Assembly (NCBI RefSeq): GCF_005047355.1
Contig: NZ_SUMC01000019.1
Location: forward strand, 62,001 to 126,000
Origin: Actinacidiphila oryziradicis
GTDB lineage: Bacteria > Actinomycetota > Actinomycetes > Streptomycetales > Streptomycetaceae
Direction: 5' to 3'
DNA length: 64,000 nucleotides
A program made the translations under genes and the position numbers. Positions within the stretch are counted from its first letter, which is position 1. Every line of letters starts with the position of its first letter. Positions 1-6,915 of the stretch are shown here, in pieces. The notes beneath the pieces are model-generated. The model did no database searches and was not told the origin of the DNA. It saw nothing but the letters and a program-made list of their open reading frames with translations.

Positions 1-233
1 TCGCCGCCGCTGCCGCCGACGCCGGGATCAGCCCGCGCGACGACCTCCCGCGCGATGTCGAGGTCGTGCGGCGCACCGGCGAGCACGGCTCGTACCTCTT
101 TGCGATCAACCACACCGCCACGGAGGCCAAGGTGCCCCTTGGCGCCGCCGGCACCGAACTGCTCACCGGCGAGCGGGCCGCAGGCGTACTGGCGGTGCCG
201 CCGGGCGCGGTGCGTGTAGTCCGCGCCGACTAG
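1..233 (+). CDS. GH42 beta-galactosidase, C-terminal end (partial)
   Basis: Only the last 76 codons lie in the window, read from base 3 to the TAG at 231-233. The segment YLFAINHTATEAKVPL followed by a short beta-rich end (ELLTGERAAGVLAVPPGAVRVV) matches the C-terminal beta-sandwich of bacterial GH42 beta-galactosidases, which removes terminal galactose from galacto-oligosaccharides. The catalytic barrel is outside the window. A GH53 galactanase follows downstream on the same strand, which fits a galactan-degrading locus: the secreted galactanase cuts the polymer and GH42 finishes the oligosaccharides inside the cell. The family call rests on the tail alone and could be another glycosidase with a similar C-terminal domain. 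Confidence 0.6.
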   Translation, partial: AAAAADAGISPRDDLPRDVEVVRRTGEHGSYLFAINHTATEAKVPLGAAGTELLTGERAAGVLAVPPGAVRVVRAD

Positions 234-235
234 GG

Positions 236-325
236 GTTGTGGGCAGTCGTTCCGCAGGGCGGAGCGAAGCCAGATGGGGGCACCTCCTGGGGGCACCTCC
301 CGGCCGAAGGCTGGGGGAGGGTCAG
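236..325 (+). repeat. Dispersed intergenic repeat, copy 1
   Basis: Starts GTTGTGGGCAGTCGTTCCGC and runs through GGGGGCACCTCC and CCCGGCCGAAGGCTGGGGGA. Close relatives occur at 30726-30834, inverted at 43245-43352, as a short form inside cobB at 21563-21605 and partly at 36481-36512. Complete copies end in TGCCCACAAC-like sequence, complementary to their start. No coding capacity is evident. Confidence 0.8.
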
Positions 326-429
326 GGGAAAAAGGCCCCCGCTACCCCGGACGGGCTCGATGGAAGCGAGCCCGTCCGGTCAGTCCCAAACCCAATCACA
401 CCCCACCCAGCCCGTTCGTCGAAGGGACA

Positions 430-858
430 ATGATGTTCCGACCGAGACGCACCATCCGGGCCACGGCCCGCACCCTCCTGCTCCCCGTGATCGCGGCCGT
501 CGGCCTCACCGCCGCCCCCCTGCAGTCCGCGCACGCGGCCAGCACACTCACTAACGGCGGCTTCGAGTCCAACGGCGCCGGAACCGCCACCCCCACCGGC
601 TTGTCCACCTACTCCGCCGCCGGGCAGAACAGCGCCTCGTACACCGAATCAGGCGGCCACTCCGGCTCGTACCGGCTCAGCCACTACTCGTCCTCCGCCT
701 ACAAGGTCGAGATCTACCGGGAGCCGACCTGGACCACCGTGACCGGCAACGGCTGGGACCCGACCGACGCCAACTCCGGTGACGCCTGGGAGAACCAGGC
801 GCTCTTCGACTACGACGACAAGGCCCTCCCCGCGATGACCTGGTTCAGCCACCGCTGA
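430..858 (+). pseudogene. Internally deleted galactanase (GH53) copy
   Basis: A 142-aa reading frame that joins the first part of the downstream galactanase to its last part. Residues 1-36 are a signal peptide like that of the neighbour (MMFRPRRTIRATARTLLLPV). The next ~60 residues copy the start of the N-terminal carbohydrate-binding region (NGGFESNGAG to SSAYKVEIY). The frame then jumps to EPTWTTVTGNGWDP and the C-terminal WFSHR. Everything equivalent to about residues 95-480 of the full protein, including both catalytic glutamates, is missing. The join lies in a TCTACCGGGAGCC stretch resembling TCTACTGGGAGCC of the parent, so a short-homology deletion after gene duplication is likely (inference). 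It could still be secreted but cannot be a galactanase. Confidence 0.85.
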
Positions 859-953
859 GGCCTCTCCGGTCCGGCTGGCGCCGCCGAGCACAGGGACGCG
901 GCGCCGCCCGGCCCACCACCAATCCCGCTGTCGAATGGAGCTGGACAACGACG

Positions 954-2534
954 ATGTTCCACTCAAGACGCACCATCCTGACCCGCTCTCTCGCGGTACC
1001 GCTGATAGCCGCCGGGGTGGCCTCACTGCCCACGCAATCCGCCCAGGCGGCCGACACCAGCACCCTCATCAACGGCGACTTCGAGGCCGACGGCACCGGC
1101 GCGGCCACCCCCGCCGGCTGGAGCACCAACAACGCCGCAGGCCAGAGCGACGCCTCGTACACCGAGCCCGGCGGCCACTCCGGCTCGTACCGGCTCAGCC
1201 ACTGGTCGGCCGCCGCCTACCGGGTCGAGACGTACCAGCACCTCTCCGGCCTGGCGAACGGGGATTACACCCTCACCGCCTGGGTCCGTTCCAGCGGCGG
1301 CCAGAACTCCGCCTACCTCGCCCTGAAGAACACCGGCCGAGCTGAGCAGCGCACCGATCTGCCGCCCACCCCCAACGGCGCGTGGATCCGGCTCGTCACC
1401 TCCGTCAGGGTGACCAATCACCAGTGCACCGTCAGCATCGTCTCCGACGCCAACGCGGGTAACTGGATCAATGTCGACGATGTGACCCTTACCCCCGGCT
1501 CGACGGGCCTCGCCATCAGGGGCGCCGACGTGTCGACCCTCAAGAAGAGCGAGGACTACGGCGGTGTCTACCGCTACCCGGGCGGCATCGCCGCCGACGC
1601 GCTGACCATCCTGCGCTCCGCCGGGATGAACTATGCCCGCCTCAAGGTGTGGGTCGACCCGGCCGACGGCTACAACAACAAGGCCCGCGTGCTCACCATG
1701 GCCAAGCGCATCAAGCGCCTCGGCATGGGCCTGCTGATCGACTTCCACTACTCCGACGCATGGGCCGATCCCGGCAAGCAGAACAAGCCCGCCGCCTGGG
1801 CCTCGGACTCCTTCGCGCAGCTGAAGGCGGACGTCTACAACCACACGTACGACGTCCTGCACGCCCTCAAAGCACAGGGCACCAAGGCCGACATGGTTCA
1901 GATCGGCAATGAGATCAACGGCGGCATCCTCTGGCCCGACGGCCGCTACGACAACTGGCCCGGCCTCGCCGCCCTCCTCAAGTCCGGCGCCGACGGGGCC
2001 AAGGCGGTCAGCCGCTCCACCCAGGTCGTCCTGCACCTCGCACAGGGCGGCGACGACTCCGGCGCCCGCTGGTTCTTCGACAACGTCGTCTCGTACGGCG
2101 TCCCCTTCGACATCATCGGCTTGTCCTACTACGGCTACTGGCACGGTCCCCTCAACGACCTCCAGACCACCCTGGACGACGTAGCCTCGCGCTACAGCAA
2201 GCCCGTCTTCGTAGCCGAGACCGCCTACGCCTTCACCTTGGACAACGACGACGCGCTGGAGAACAACATCGCGACCTCCTCCCAGCTCGTCGCCGGCTAC
2301 CCGGCCACCCCCGCCGGCCAGGCGGCGAACCTGCGCGACATCATGAACGTCATCGAGGCCGTCCCCGACAGCCGTGGTCTGGGCCTCTTCTACTGGGAGC
2401 CCACCTGGACCGCCGTCACCGGCAACGGCTGGGACCCTGCCGACCCCTCCTCCGGTGACGCCTGGGAGAACCAGGCGCTCTTCGACTACGACGACAAGGC
2501 CCTGCCCGCGATGCGCTGGTTCAGCCACCGGTAG
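954..2534 (+). CDS. Secreted arabinogalactan endo-beta-1,4-galactanase (GH53) with N-terminal binding domain
   Basis: A 526-aa protein. Residues 1-33 are a twin-arginine-like signal peptide (SRRTILTRS, cleavage near AQAAD). Residues ~35-182 form a beta-sandwich carbohydrate-binding-like domain (LINGDFEADG to WINVDDVTLT). Residues ~186-526 are the GH53 barrel. Seen motifs are GADVSTLKKSE, YARLKVWVDPADGY, LLIDFHYSDAWADPGKQ, MVQIGNEINGGILWP with the probable acid/base E320, and PVFVAETAY with the probable nucleophile E422. GH53 enzymes cut beta-1,4-galactan side chains of pectin outside the cell. ATG 954 gives the signal peptide directly. The partial GH42 gene upstream would process the products. 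A collapsed copy lies immediately 5'. A hairpin at 2551-2579 follows the stop. Confidence 0.93.
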   Translation: MFHSRRTILTRSLAVPLIAAGVASLPTQSAQAADTSTLINGDFEADGTGAATPAGWSTNNAAGQSDASYTEPGGHSGSYRLSHWSAAAYRVETYQHLSGLANGDYTLTAWVRSSGGQNSAYLALKNTGRAEQRTDLPPTPNGAWIRLVTSVRVTNHQCTVSIVSDANAGNWINVDDVTLTPGSTGLAIRGADVSTLKKSEDYGGVYRYPGGIAADALTILRSAGMNYARLKVWVDPADGYNNKARVLTMAKRIKRLGMGLLIDFHYSDAWADPGKQNKPAAWASDSFAQLKADVYNHTYDVLHALKAQGTKADMVQIGNEINGGILWPDGRYDNWPGLAALLKSGADGAKAVSRSTQVVLHLAQGGDDSGARWFFDNVVSYGVPFDIIGLSYYGYWHGPLNDLQTTLDDVASRYSKPVFVAETAYAFTLDNDDALENNIATSSQLVAGYPATPAGQAANLRDIMNVIEAVPDSRGLGLFYWEPTWTAVTGNGWDPADPSSGDAWENQALFDYDDKALPAMRWFSHR

Positions 2535-2550
2535 GCGCGGGCCCCGACAC

Positions 2551-2579
2551 CTGCCCGGCGCCGCGCTCGCCGGGCAGGC
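2551..2579 (+). terminator. Hairpin terminator after galactanase
   Basis: 11-bp perfect arms CCTGCCCGGCG and CGCCGGGCAGG with a 7-nt loop, 16 bases after the galactanase stop. No T-tract follows, which is common in Streptomyces. Confidence 0.7.
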
Positions 2580-2749
2580 TGCCTCGGGATATGCGCCGGA
2601 TTCACCGGCATTCGGCGCGGAATTTCACCCGAATTGATCGCTGAACATACAGAGTTTCGGCGAGCTATCCGGTCCTTTCATGCCTACTGTTGGTTCGTCG
2701 ACCTTCAATGAACGTCGACCCACAAACAGTGGAGAGAGGATTGGCGCGC

Positions 2750-3634
2750 ATGCCTGTACAGCTTGGTGACTACGCAACCGTCAACGGGATCAGAATCTAC
2801 TTCCAGGACGATGGTGACCCGTCCGGCGAGCCGCTGCTGCTCATCATGGGGCTGAGTTCTCAGCTGATCGCCTGGCCTCAGGATTTCGTCGACGAACTCG
2901 GTAGCCGTGGCTTCCGGGTGATCCGGTTCGACAACCGTGATTGCGGCTTGTCGGACAAGATCGAGGGCAGGCCGTACGACTTGCTGGAAGCCGGTCAGAG
3001 AGCCAAGGCAGCGGCGTATCAGCTGACCGACATGGCCGATGACTCCGTAGGGGTGCTGGCGCACCTGGGGATCCAAGAGGCACACATCGTCGGCGCGTCG
3101 ATGGGCGGAATGATCGCCCAGACCATCGCGATCCACCACGCCGAAAAGGTGCTGAGCCTGTGTTCGATCATGAGCACCACGGGCGCTCCTTTCGTCGGAC
3201 TTCCTACCCTGGAAGCGGCCATCGCCGTTTCCCTCCCGACGCCCCCCGAGCGTGACAAGGCGATTCCGCATATCGCCAATGTGATGCGGATCATCGGTTC
3301 GCGGACGCATGAGGCGGCGGAGCGGAAATACCGGCTCAATCTGGCCACGGAATCCTATGACCGTATGTTCTACCCGGAAGGCGGAAAGCGTCAGTTGGCC
3401 GCGATTCTCGCGGCGCCCGACCGAACCAAGGATCTGCGCAACGTGAATGTCCCCACTCTGGTCGTCCACGGCGGTGAGGACTCGCTGATCAATATCAGCG
3501 GCGGAAGGGCTACCCGCGACGCCGTCCCGGATTCCACCCTTCTTGAGGTCCCCGCCATGGGACACGACCTGCCCCGAGCCGTACGGGCGGAGATCATCGC
3601 GGAGATCGACGCCAACGCCCGCAAAGCAAGTTAA
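2750..3634 (+). CDS. Alpha/beta-hydrolase
   Basis: A 294-aa single-domain alpha/beta-hydrolase. It shows the nucleophile elbow GASMGG (S117), an acidic residue in HGGEDSLI (D244) and GHD with H272, a plausible triad; LLLIMGLSS supplies the oxyanion-hole strand. The FDNRDCGLSD motif is typical of this hydrolase/peroxidase-like group. I start at ATG 2750 because GGAGAGAGGA (2731-2740) sits 10 bases upstream; TTG 2690 and ATG 2708 are in-frame alternatives without a good ribosome site. No transmembrane segment or signal peptide, so cytoplasmic. The substrate cannot be told. It stands alone, followed by a hairpin at 3694-3722. Confidence 0.85.
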   Translation: MPVQLGDYATVNGIRIYFQDDGDPSGEPLLLIMGLSSQLIAWPQDFVDELGSRGFRVIRFDNRDCGLSDKIEGRPYDLLEAGQRAKAAAYQLTDMADDSVGVLAHLGIQEAHIVGASMGGMIAQTIAIHHAEKVLSLCSIMSTTGAPFVGLPTLEAAIAVSLPTPPERDKAIPHIANVMRIIGSRTHEAAERKYRLNLATESYDRMFYPEGGKRQLAAILAAPDRTKDLRNVNVPTLVVHGGEDSLINISGGRATRDAVPDSTLLEVPAMGHDLPRAVRAEIIAEIDANARKAS

Positions 3635-3693
3635 GGCAGGGCGGCTGCGCAGCCCCTGACCGCCAAGCGGTCGGAGTCTGCGCCACGGCACAC

Positions 3694-3722
3694 AGGCCCG
3701 GAACGTCAAACGGTCCGGGCCT
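3694..3722 (+). terminator. Hairpin terminator
   Basis: 9-bp arms AGGCCCGGA and TCCGGGCCT around an 11-nt loop, followed by TCTCC. It lies 60 bases after the alpha/beta-hydrolase stop. Confidence 0.65.
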
Positions 3723-3726
3723 TCTC

Positions 3727-4011
3727 CGTGCCAATGCCGATGCGCTGCCGTTGCTGGTGACACACGGGTGGCCCGGATCCATCGTGGAGTTCCTTGACGT
3801 CATCGGGCCCCTGACAGATCCCCGGGCACACGGTGGCGATCCGACTGACGCCTTTCACCTCGTGATCCCTTCCATTCCGGGATACGGATTGTCCGGGCCG
3901 ACCCGGGAACCGGGCTGGGACGTGCACCGTGTCGCGCGGGCCTGGGCCGAGTTGATCCGACGCCTGGGCTACCACCGCTATGGCACGCAGGGCGGCGACT
4001 GGGGACACGCG
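3727..4011 (+). pseudogene. Epoxide hydrolase fragment
   Basis: A frame reading ADALPLLVTHGWPGSIVEFL, then VIPSIPGYGLSGPT and YGTQGGDWG. These match the core of epoxide hydrolases of the EHN/juvenile-hormone type: HGWPG is the oxyanion-hole turn and the D of GGDWG is the nucleophile position. The N-terminal domain before it and everything after GGDWG (cap, second acid, histidine) are absent; the frame then runs into unrelated sequence and stops near 4044. No start codon or ribosome site fits. It is a remnant of a larger gene, cut off just before the inverted-repeat element at 4028. Confidence 0.85.
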
Positions 4012-4027
4012 GATGGCGTCCCGCCGG

Positions 4028-4191
4028 GTGGTGTAGGGGATTAAGGCACCGGAATCCACAGGTCGGGGACGGTGGCTCCGCCGGATCGGGTCTTCAACCC
4101 GCTTCAGCGGGAGGCTTCGCGGACTGCCGCCTCCACGGAGATCGTCATGAGCCTCGAACCGGAACGCGCAGCGCTTGATCCCCTACACCAC
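4028..4191. mobile_element. MITE-like element with 18-bp inverted ends
   Basis: GTGGTGTAGGGGATTAAG at 4028-4045 is the reverse complement, with one mismatch, of CTTGATCCCCTACACCAC at 4174-4191. The 128 bp between contain no recognisable transposase. The element sits between two gene remnants. Long inverted ends, small size and debris on both sides suggest a non-autonomous transposon relic. A clear target-site duplication is not visible, so the identity is tentative. Confidence 0.45.
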
Positions 4192-4200
4192 GTCGTGGGA

Positions 4201-4377
4201 CACGACCCCGTCCAGCAGCTCGATACCGTACAGATCGACGCCGCTCACGGGATGACCTTCCTGGACGCGGAGCCTCAACTCCGTGAGTACCGTGCCCTCT
4301 TCAGCGCAATGGAGGGCACGGCGCTGAGCGAGGTCAAGTCGCGAGATTTCATCCGCAGGATCACGCAGCAACTGTGA
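4201..4377 (+). pseudogene. C-terminal remnant of a DUF5753 (XRE-type) regulator
   Basis: The frame contains GMTFLDAEPQLREYRALFSA followed by MEGTALSEVKSRDFIRRI and QQL, then TGA. This resembles the C-terminal end of DUF5753 helix-turn-helix regulators, which in Streptomyces are usually paired with a DUF397 gene, exactly what follows here. The N-terminal helix-turn-helix and most of the DUF5753 domain are missing, replaced by the inverted-repeat element. The family match is from pattern memory and moderate. Confidence 0.55.
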
Positions 4378-4388
4378 AGGGGTCACCG

Positions 4389-4577
4389 ATGACGTCACCG
4401 ATCGCATGGCAGAAGTCCTCCTTCTCCCACGGCGAGTGCGTGGAGCTGGCCGCGGTCGATGGAGCGATCCGGCTCCGGGAGAGCGACGACCCCGGTGTGG
4501 TGGTCAACACCAGTCAGTACCGGCTGAAGGCCCTGATATTGGCCGTCAAGGCGGGGGAGTTCGACGACTTGCGGTGA
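4389..4577 (+). CDS. DUF397 domain protein
   Basis: A 62-aa protein, MTSPIAWQKSSFSHGECVEL and then AIRLRESDDPG. WQKSSFS..ECVEVA..GAIRLRESDDPG is the hallmark of DUF397, small actinobacterial proteins normally encoded next to an XRE/DUF5753 regulator; a few pairs affect sporulation or antibiotic production. ATG 4389 is chosen because AAGGGG lies six bases upstream; the GTG at 4374 overlaps the end of the upstream remnant. Its regulator partner is only a fragment here, so the gene is orphaned. Confidence 0.88.
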   Translation: MTSPIAWQKSSFSHGECVELAAVDGAIRLRESDDPGVVVNTSQYRLKALILAVKAGEFDDLR

Positions 4578-4621
4578 TGCTGGACGCCTCCTCCGACACG
4601 GGACCCCAAGAGGCGGCGGGA

Positions 4622-5599
4622 TCAGCGGCCCTGCCGATTCCGGCGATTGAGGGCGGCAAGGCTCAGGCGAAGCCTGTTGGTCAGCGCGCGGGCGAACAGC
4701 TTGGGGAGGGCGCTGGTGCAGGGGCCGTTGAAGATGATGAAGTCGTCGAACTTGTGGACGCCGGGTCGGCTGGCGACGGATTCGGCGGCGTCACGGATCG
4801 CTGTCAGCTGGACCACCGTCATTTGAAGTGGCACTTCGTCCGGCTGGTAGGTGGCGCCGAACGGGAAATCGCGGCCGGGTCGGCGGGTCATCTCGATGTG
4901 GCAGCCCAGTACGTGGGTCACCGGCCGGGACTGGGCGAACTCGACCAGCGTGCCCAGAGTGGCGGTGAACGCGGCGAAGTCGCGGACGTAGAGCCGGCCC
5001 GGGAGGACCGTGTCACCGGTCAGCAGGAACCCGGTCCACGGGTCGTAGACGGTGATCGCCGCCGCGTGGTGTCCGGGGGAGCCGATCACCTCCAGGATCC
5101 GTCCGCCGAGGTCGAATCGGACCGTCTCCTGCGCCCAGGCGTCGAAGCCGAAGAATGCCCGGACGGCATCGGCGTCCCTGGTCACCACCCGGGTGGCCGG
5201 GCGGTCGGCGAACTGCCCGTCTGCGGCGACATGGTCGCCGTGCCCGTGGGTGTGCGCGACGACGAGCTCGTAGTCAGGGCGCGGGTGCTGGGCGAGCCAC
5301 TGGGCCAGGATCGTGTCGACGGTCTCCCGTAGTGGGAACAGCTCCGGATCCGCGATCGCGCCGGTGTCCAGCAGCAGGGCCCGCTCGTTGCCGAACAGCA
5401 GGAAGAGGAACGGCGCCTCGAAGCTCGTGGTCTTGCTCTGACGCAGGATGAAGGTGTGCGCGTCGTAGGCGTGGACCTGGATTTTCGGATCGCTGTTGCG
5501 CCGCTTCGAAGGTGAGCCGTGGATCCAGCGGACGTCGAGGGAGCCGGACACCGGTGCGCCGTCCACGAAGTCGATCAGGCTGTCATGTATCGGTTTCAA
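4622..5599 (-). CDS. MBL-fold metallo-hydrolase
   Basis: About 325 aa. The metal-binding signature THGHGDH is near residues 117-123, with further likely ligands in GSPGHH, LLTGDTV and LGCH, in the order expected for the metallo-beta-lactamase fold. Enzymes of this fold hydrolyse lactones, thioesters and other esters; the substrate here is unknown. I choose TTG 5599, preceded by GGGGGA, which overlaps the end of the ArsR gene by 17 bases; an in-frame ATG at 5659 would add 20 unlikely residues. The overlap with arsR means co-transcription and probable control through the inverted repeat at 6163-6200. Confidence 0.82.
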   Translation of the reverse strand: MKPIHDSLIDFVDGAPVSGSLDVRWIHGSPSKRRNSDPKIQVHAYDAHTFILRQSKTTSFEAPFLFLLFGNERALLLDTGAIADPELFPLRETVDTILAQWLAQHPRPDYELVVAHTHGHGDHVAADGQFADRPATRVVTRDADAVRAFFGFDAWAQETVRFDLGGRILEVIGSPGHHAAAITVYDPWTGFLLTGDTVLPGRLYVRDFAAFTATLGTLVEFAQSRPVTHVLGCHIEMTRRPGRDFPFGATYQPDEVPLQMTVVQLTAIRDAAESVASRPGVHKFDDFIIFNGPCTSALPKLFARALTNRLRLSLAALNRRNRQGR

Positions 5600-6170
5600 C
5601 TTGACTGTCCCCCAGGTCGAGGTCGGGCAGCGGCGATGCCGCCAGAAAGAACCGGACATAGCGTTGGCCGTGCTGGAGCTGGGCGTCGTTCGCCTCCGTC
5701 TTGGCCAGGTAGGGCGCGAGGGTCTCGCGCCACTGCGCCTTGATGTCGGCGAGGTCGGCGGCGGACAGCGGGAGAGTCGCTGTCGTAAGAAGGTCTGCCT
5801 GCTGCCACTCGGCGGGCTCGCTGGGCCTGTGCTCGAGGTATGCGAGGACCCGCTCGGTCTCGCGCTTGGCGAGGACCTGGCCGAGCTGCTGGGTCACGAT
5901 CGGGTCCAGGTTCTGGGCCGAGGGCAGGCGAAGACGCCGGTCCGTCAGCCGCCACAACCGCTCGCGGCGGTCGCGGCCTTGACCGGCGTCTTCTACGAAC
6001 CCGTATCTGGCGAGCTGACGAAGGTGGAATGAGCAGCTTGCCTGCGAGACGTCAAGGATCCGTCCGCACCGTGCGGCTGTTGCCGGGCTGATTGCGCCCA
6101 GCAGTTCGATGAGGTCGAGCCGCAGGGGGTGCGCCAGGGCCTTGATGGCTTTGGGGTCGCCGATCTCCAT
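5583..6170 (-). CDS. ArsR-family winged-helix regulator
   Basis: 195 aa. Residues ~5-75 form an ArsR winged helix: DPKAIKALAHPLRLDLIELL, then DVSQASCSFHLRQLARYGFV as the recognition helix and wing. The C-terminal ~110 residues are probably helical and may bind ligand or dimerise. No cysteine metal-site pattern is obvious, so a metal sensor is not implied. ATG 6170 begins right where homology begins; the open frame upstream is not conserved-looking. The start codon lies inside a 17-bp perfect inverted repeat, suggesting autoregulation of arsR and the overlapping metallo-hydrolase. Confidence 0.85.
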   Translation of the reverse strand: MEIGDPKAIKALAHPLRLDLIELLGAISPATAARCGRILDVSQASCSFHLRQLARYGFVEDAGQGRDRRERLWRLTDRRLRLPSAQNLDPIVTQQLGQVLAKRETERVLAYLEHRPSEPAEWQQADLLTTATLPLSAADLADIKAQWRETLAPYLAKTEANDAQLQHGQRYVRFFLAASPLPDLDLGDSQVETDT

Positions 6171-6200
6171 ATCCCAAAGAGTACTTTGGGATATGGAGAT
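6163..6200. promoter_or_regulatory. 17-bp perfect inverted repeat over arsR start (operator)
   Basis: Left arm ATCTCCATATCCCAAAG (6163-6179), spacer AGTA, right arm CTTTGGGATATGGAGAT (6184-6200). The left arm contains the arsR start codon. AT-rich, palindromic and placed at the start of an ArsR gene, it is very likely the regulator's own binding site. It may also affect initiation of translation if transcribed. Confidence 0.75.
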
Positions 6201-6357
6201 GTCAACGACCTCTTTGGCTTTTCGGGGCCGGGCCGTCAGGTCTTCCGCACGTCGGCCACGCGCCCGAGCTATAGGATTATGGGTGCGGCATCGCGTGTCG
6301 GTCACCGGCCGGGTGAGGCATGGAGGTGGCCGTGAGATGCCTTGCGGAGGCATTCAC

Positions 6358-6762
6358 ATGTCAGTCGAGCTGAATCACACCATCGTGCACGCCCGGAACA
6401 ACCGGGAATCCGCCGAGTTCCTGGCGAACATCCTGGGCCTTGAGGTCGGGACCGAGTGGGGCCCGTTCATTCCTGTCGCCACCAGCAACGGCGTCACGCT
6501 GGACTTCGCCACCGTCCCCGCCGAGTCGATCACCATGCAGCACTACGCCTTCCTCGTCTCCGAGGAAGAGTTCGACGCGGCGTTCGGGCAGATCCAGCAG
6601 GCGGAGATCACCTTCTACGCCGATCCGTACCGGAAGCAGCCCGGCGAGATCAACCACAACGATGGCGGGCGCGGGCTGTACTTCATGGATCCGGCCGGCC
6701 ACGGCATGGAGATCATCACCCGCCCCTACGGCGGCCACGAGGCCACACGTCCGGCGCGGTGA
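6358..6762 (+). CDS. VOC-family (glyoxalase-fold) protein
   Basis: 134 aa. One vicinal-oxygen-chelate domain: MSVELNHTIVHARNN, LGLEVGTEWGPF, HYAFLVSEEEFD, then GRGLYFMDPAGHGMEIIT, which supplies the typical metal ligands (H near the start, H in the middle, E near the end). ATG 6358 has GGAGG seven bases upstream; the longer open frame from 6109 runs through the arsR operator and is not used. The family includes dioxygenases, isomerases and antibiotic-binding proteins; which applies cannot be read. It diverges from arsR and could belong to the same regulon. Confidence 0.88.
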   Translation: MSVELNHTIVHARNNRESAEFLANILGLEVGTEWGPFIPVATSNGVTLDFATVPAESITMQHYAFLVSEEEFDAAFGQIQQAEITFYADPYRKQPGEINHNDGGRGLYFMDPAGHGMEIITRPYGGHEATRPAR

Positions 6763-6767
6763 GTGAG

Positions 6768-6841
6768 CAAGGGCGGCAGGATTCGAAGCTGCGACGTGCG
6801 GGTTTGGAATCCGCTGCTCTGGCCGGCTGAGCTACGCCCCT
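6768..6841 (-). tRNA. tRNA-Trp-like gene (anticodon CCA), somewhat degenerate
   Basis: The reverse strand folds as a tRNA: acceptor AGGGGCG/CGCCCTT, D-arm GCTC-AGCCGGCCA-GAGC, anticodon loop TTCCAAA with anticodon CCA, 5-nt variable loop, T-loop TTCGAAT, discriminator G. A1-U72 and G73 fit bacterial tRNA-Trp. Two stem positions are mismatched: A31/C39 in the anticodon stem, and C53/C61 in the T-stem where G53-C61 is nearly universal. CCA is not encoded, which is normal in this genus. It may be a second, weakly functional copy or a pseudo-tRNA. Confidence 0.65.
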
Positions 6842-6843
6842 TT

Positions 6844-6883
6844 GTTGCGTCCGCCCTCCCGGCACCGGGAGGGCGGACGCAAC
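6844..6883. terminator. Long perfect hairpin between tRNA and dehydrogenase gene
   Basis: 19-bp arms GTTGCGTCCGCCCTCCCGG and CCGGGAGGGCGGACGCAAC separated by CA. It lies 32 bases past the dehydrogenase stop (minus strand) and three bases from the 5' end of the tRNA. It probably terminates the dehydrogenase transcript; on the plus strand it is followed by AGGATTTT and could serve the VOC gene too. Confidence 0.7.
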
Positions 6884-6915
6884 AGGATTTTCCGGCCCTG
6901 GCCGGGCCACGGCCG

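Noticed and set aside
1023-2528. 501-codon minus-strand frame
   Set aside because: Exact antisense of the galactanase gene, whose motifs are certain.
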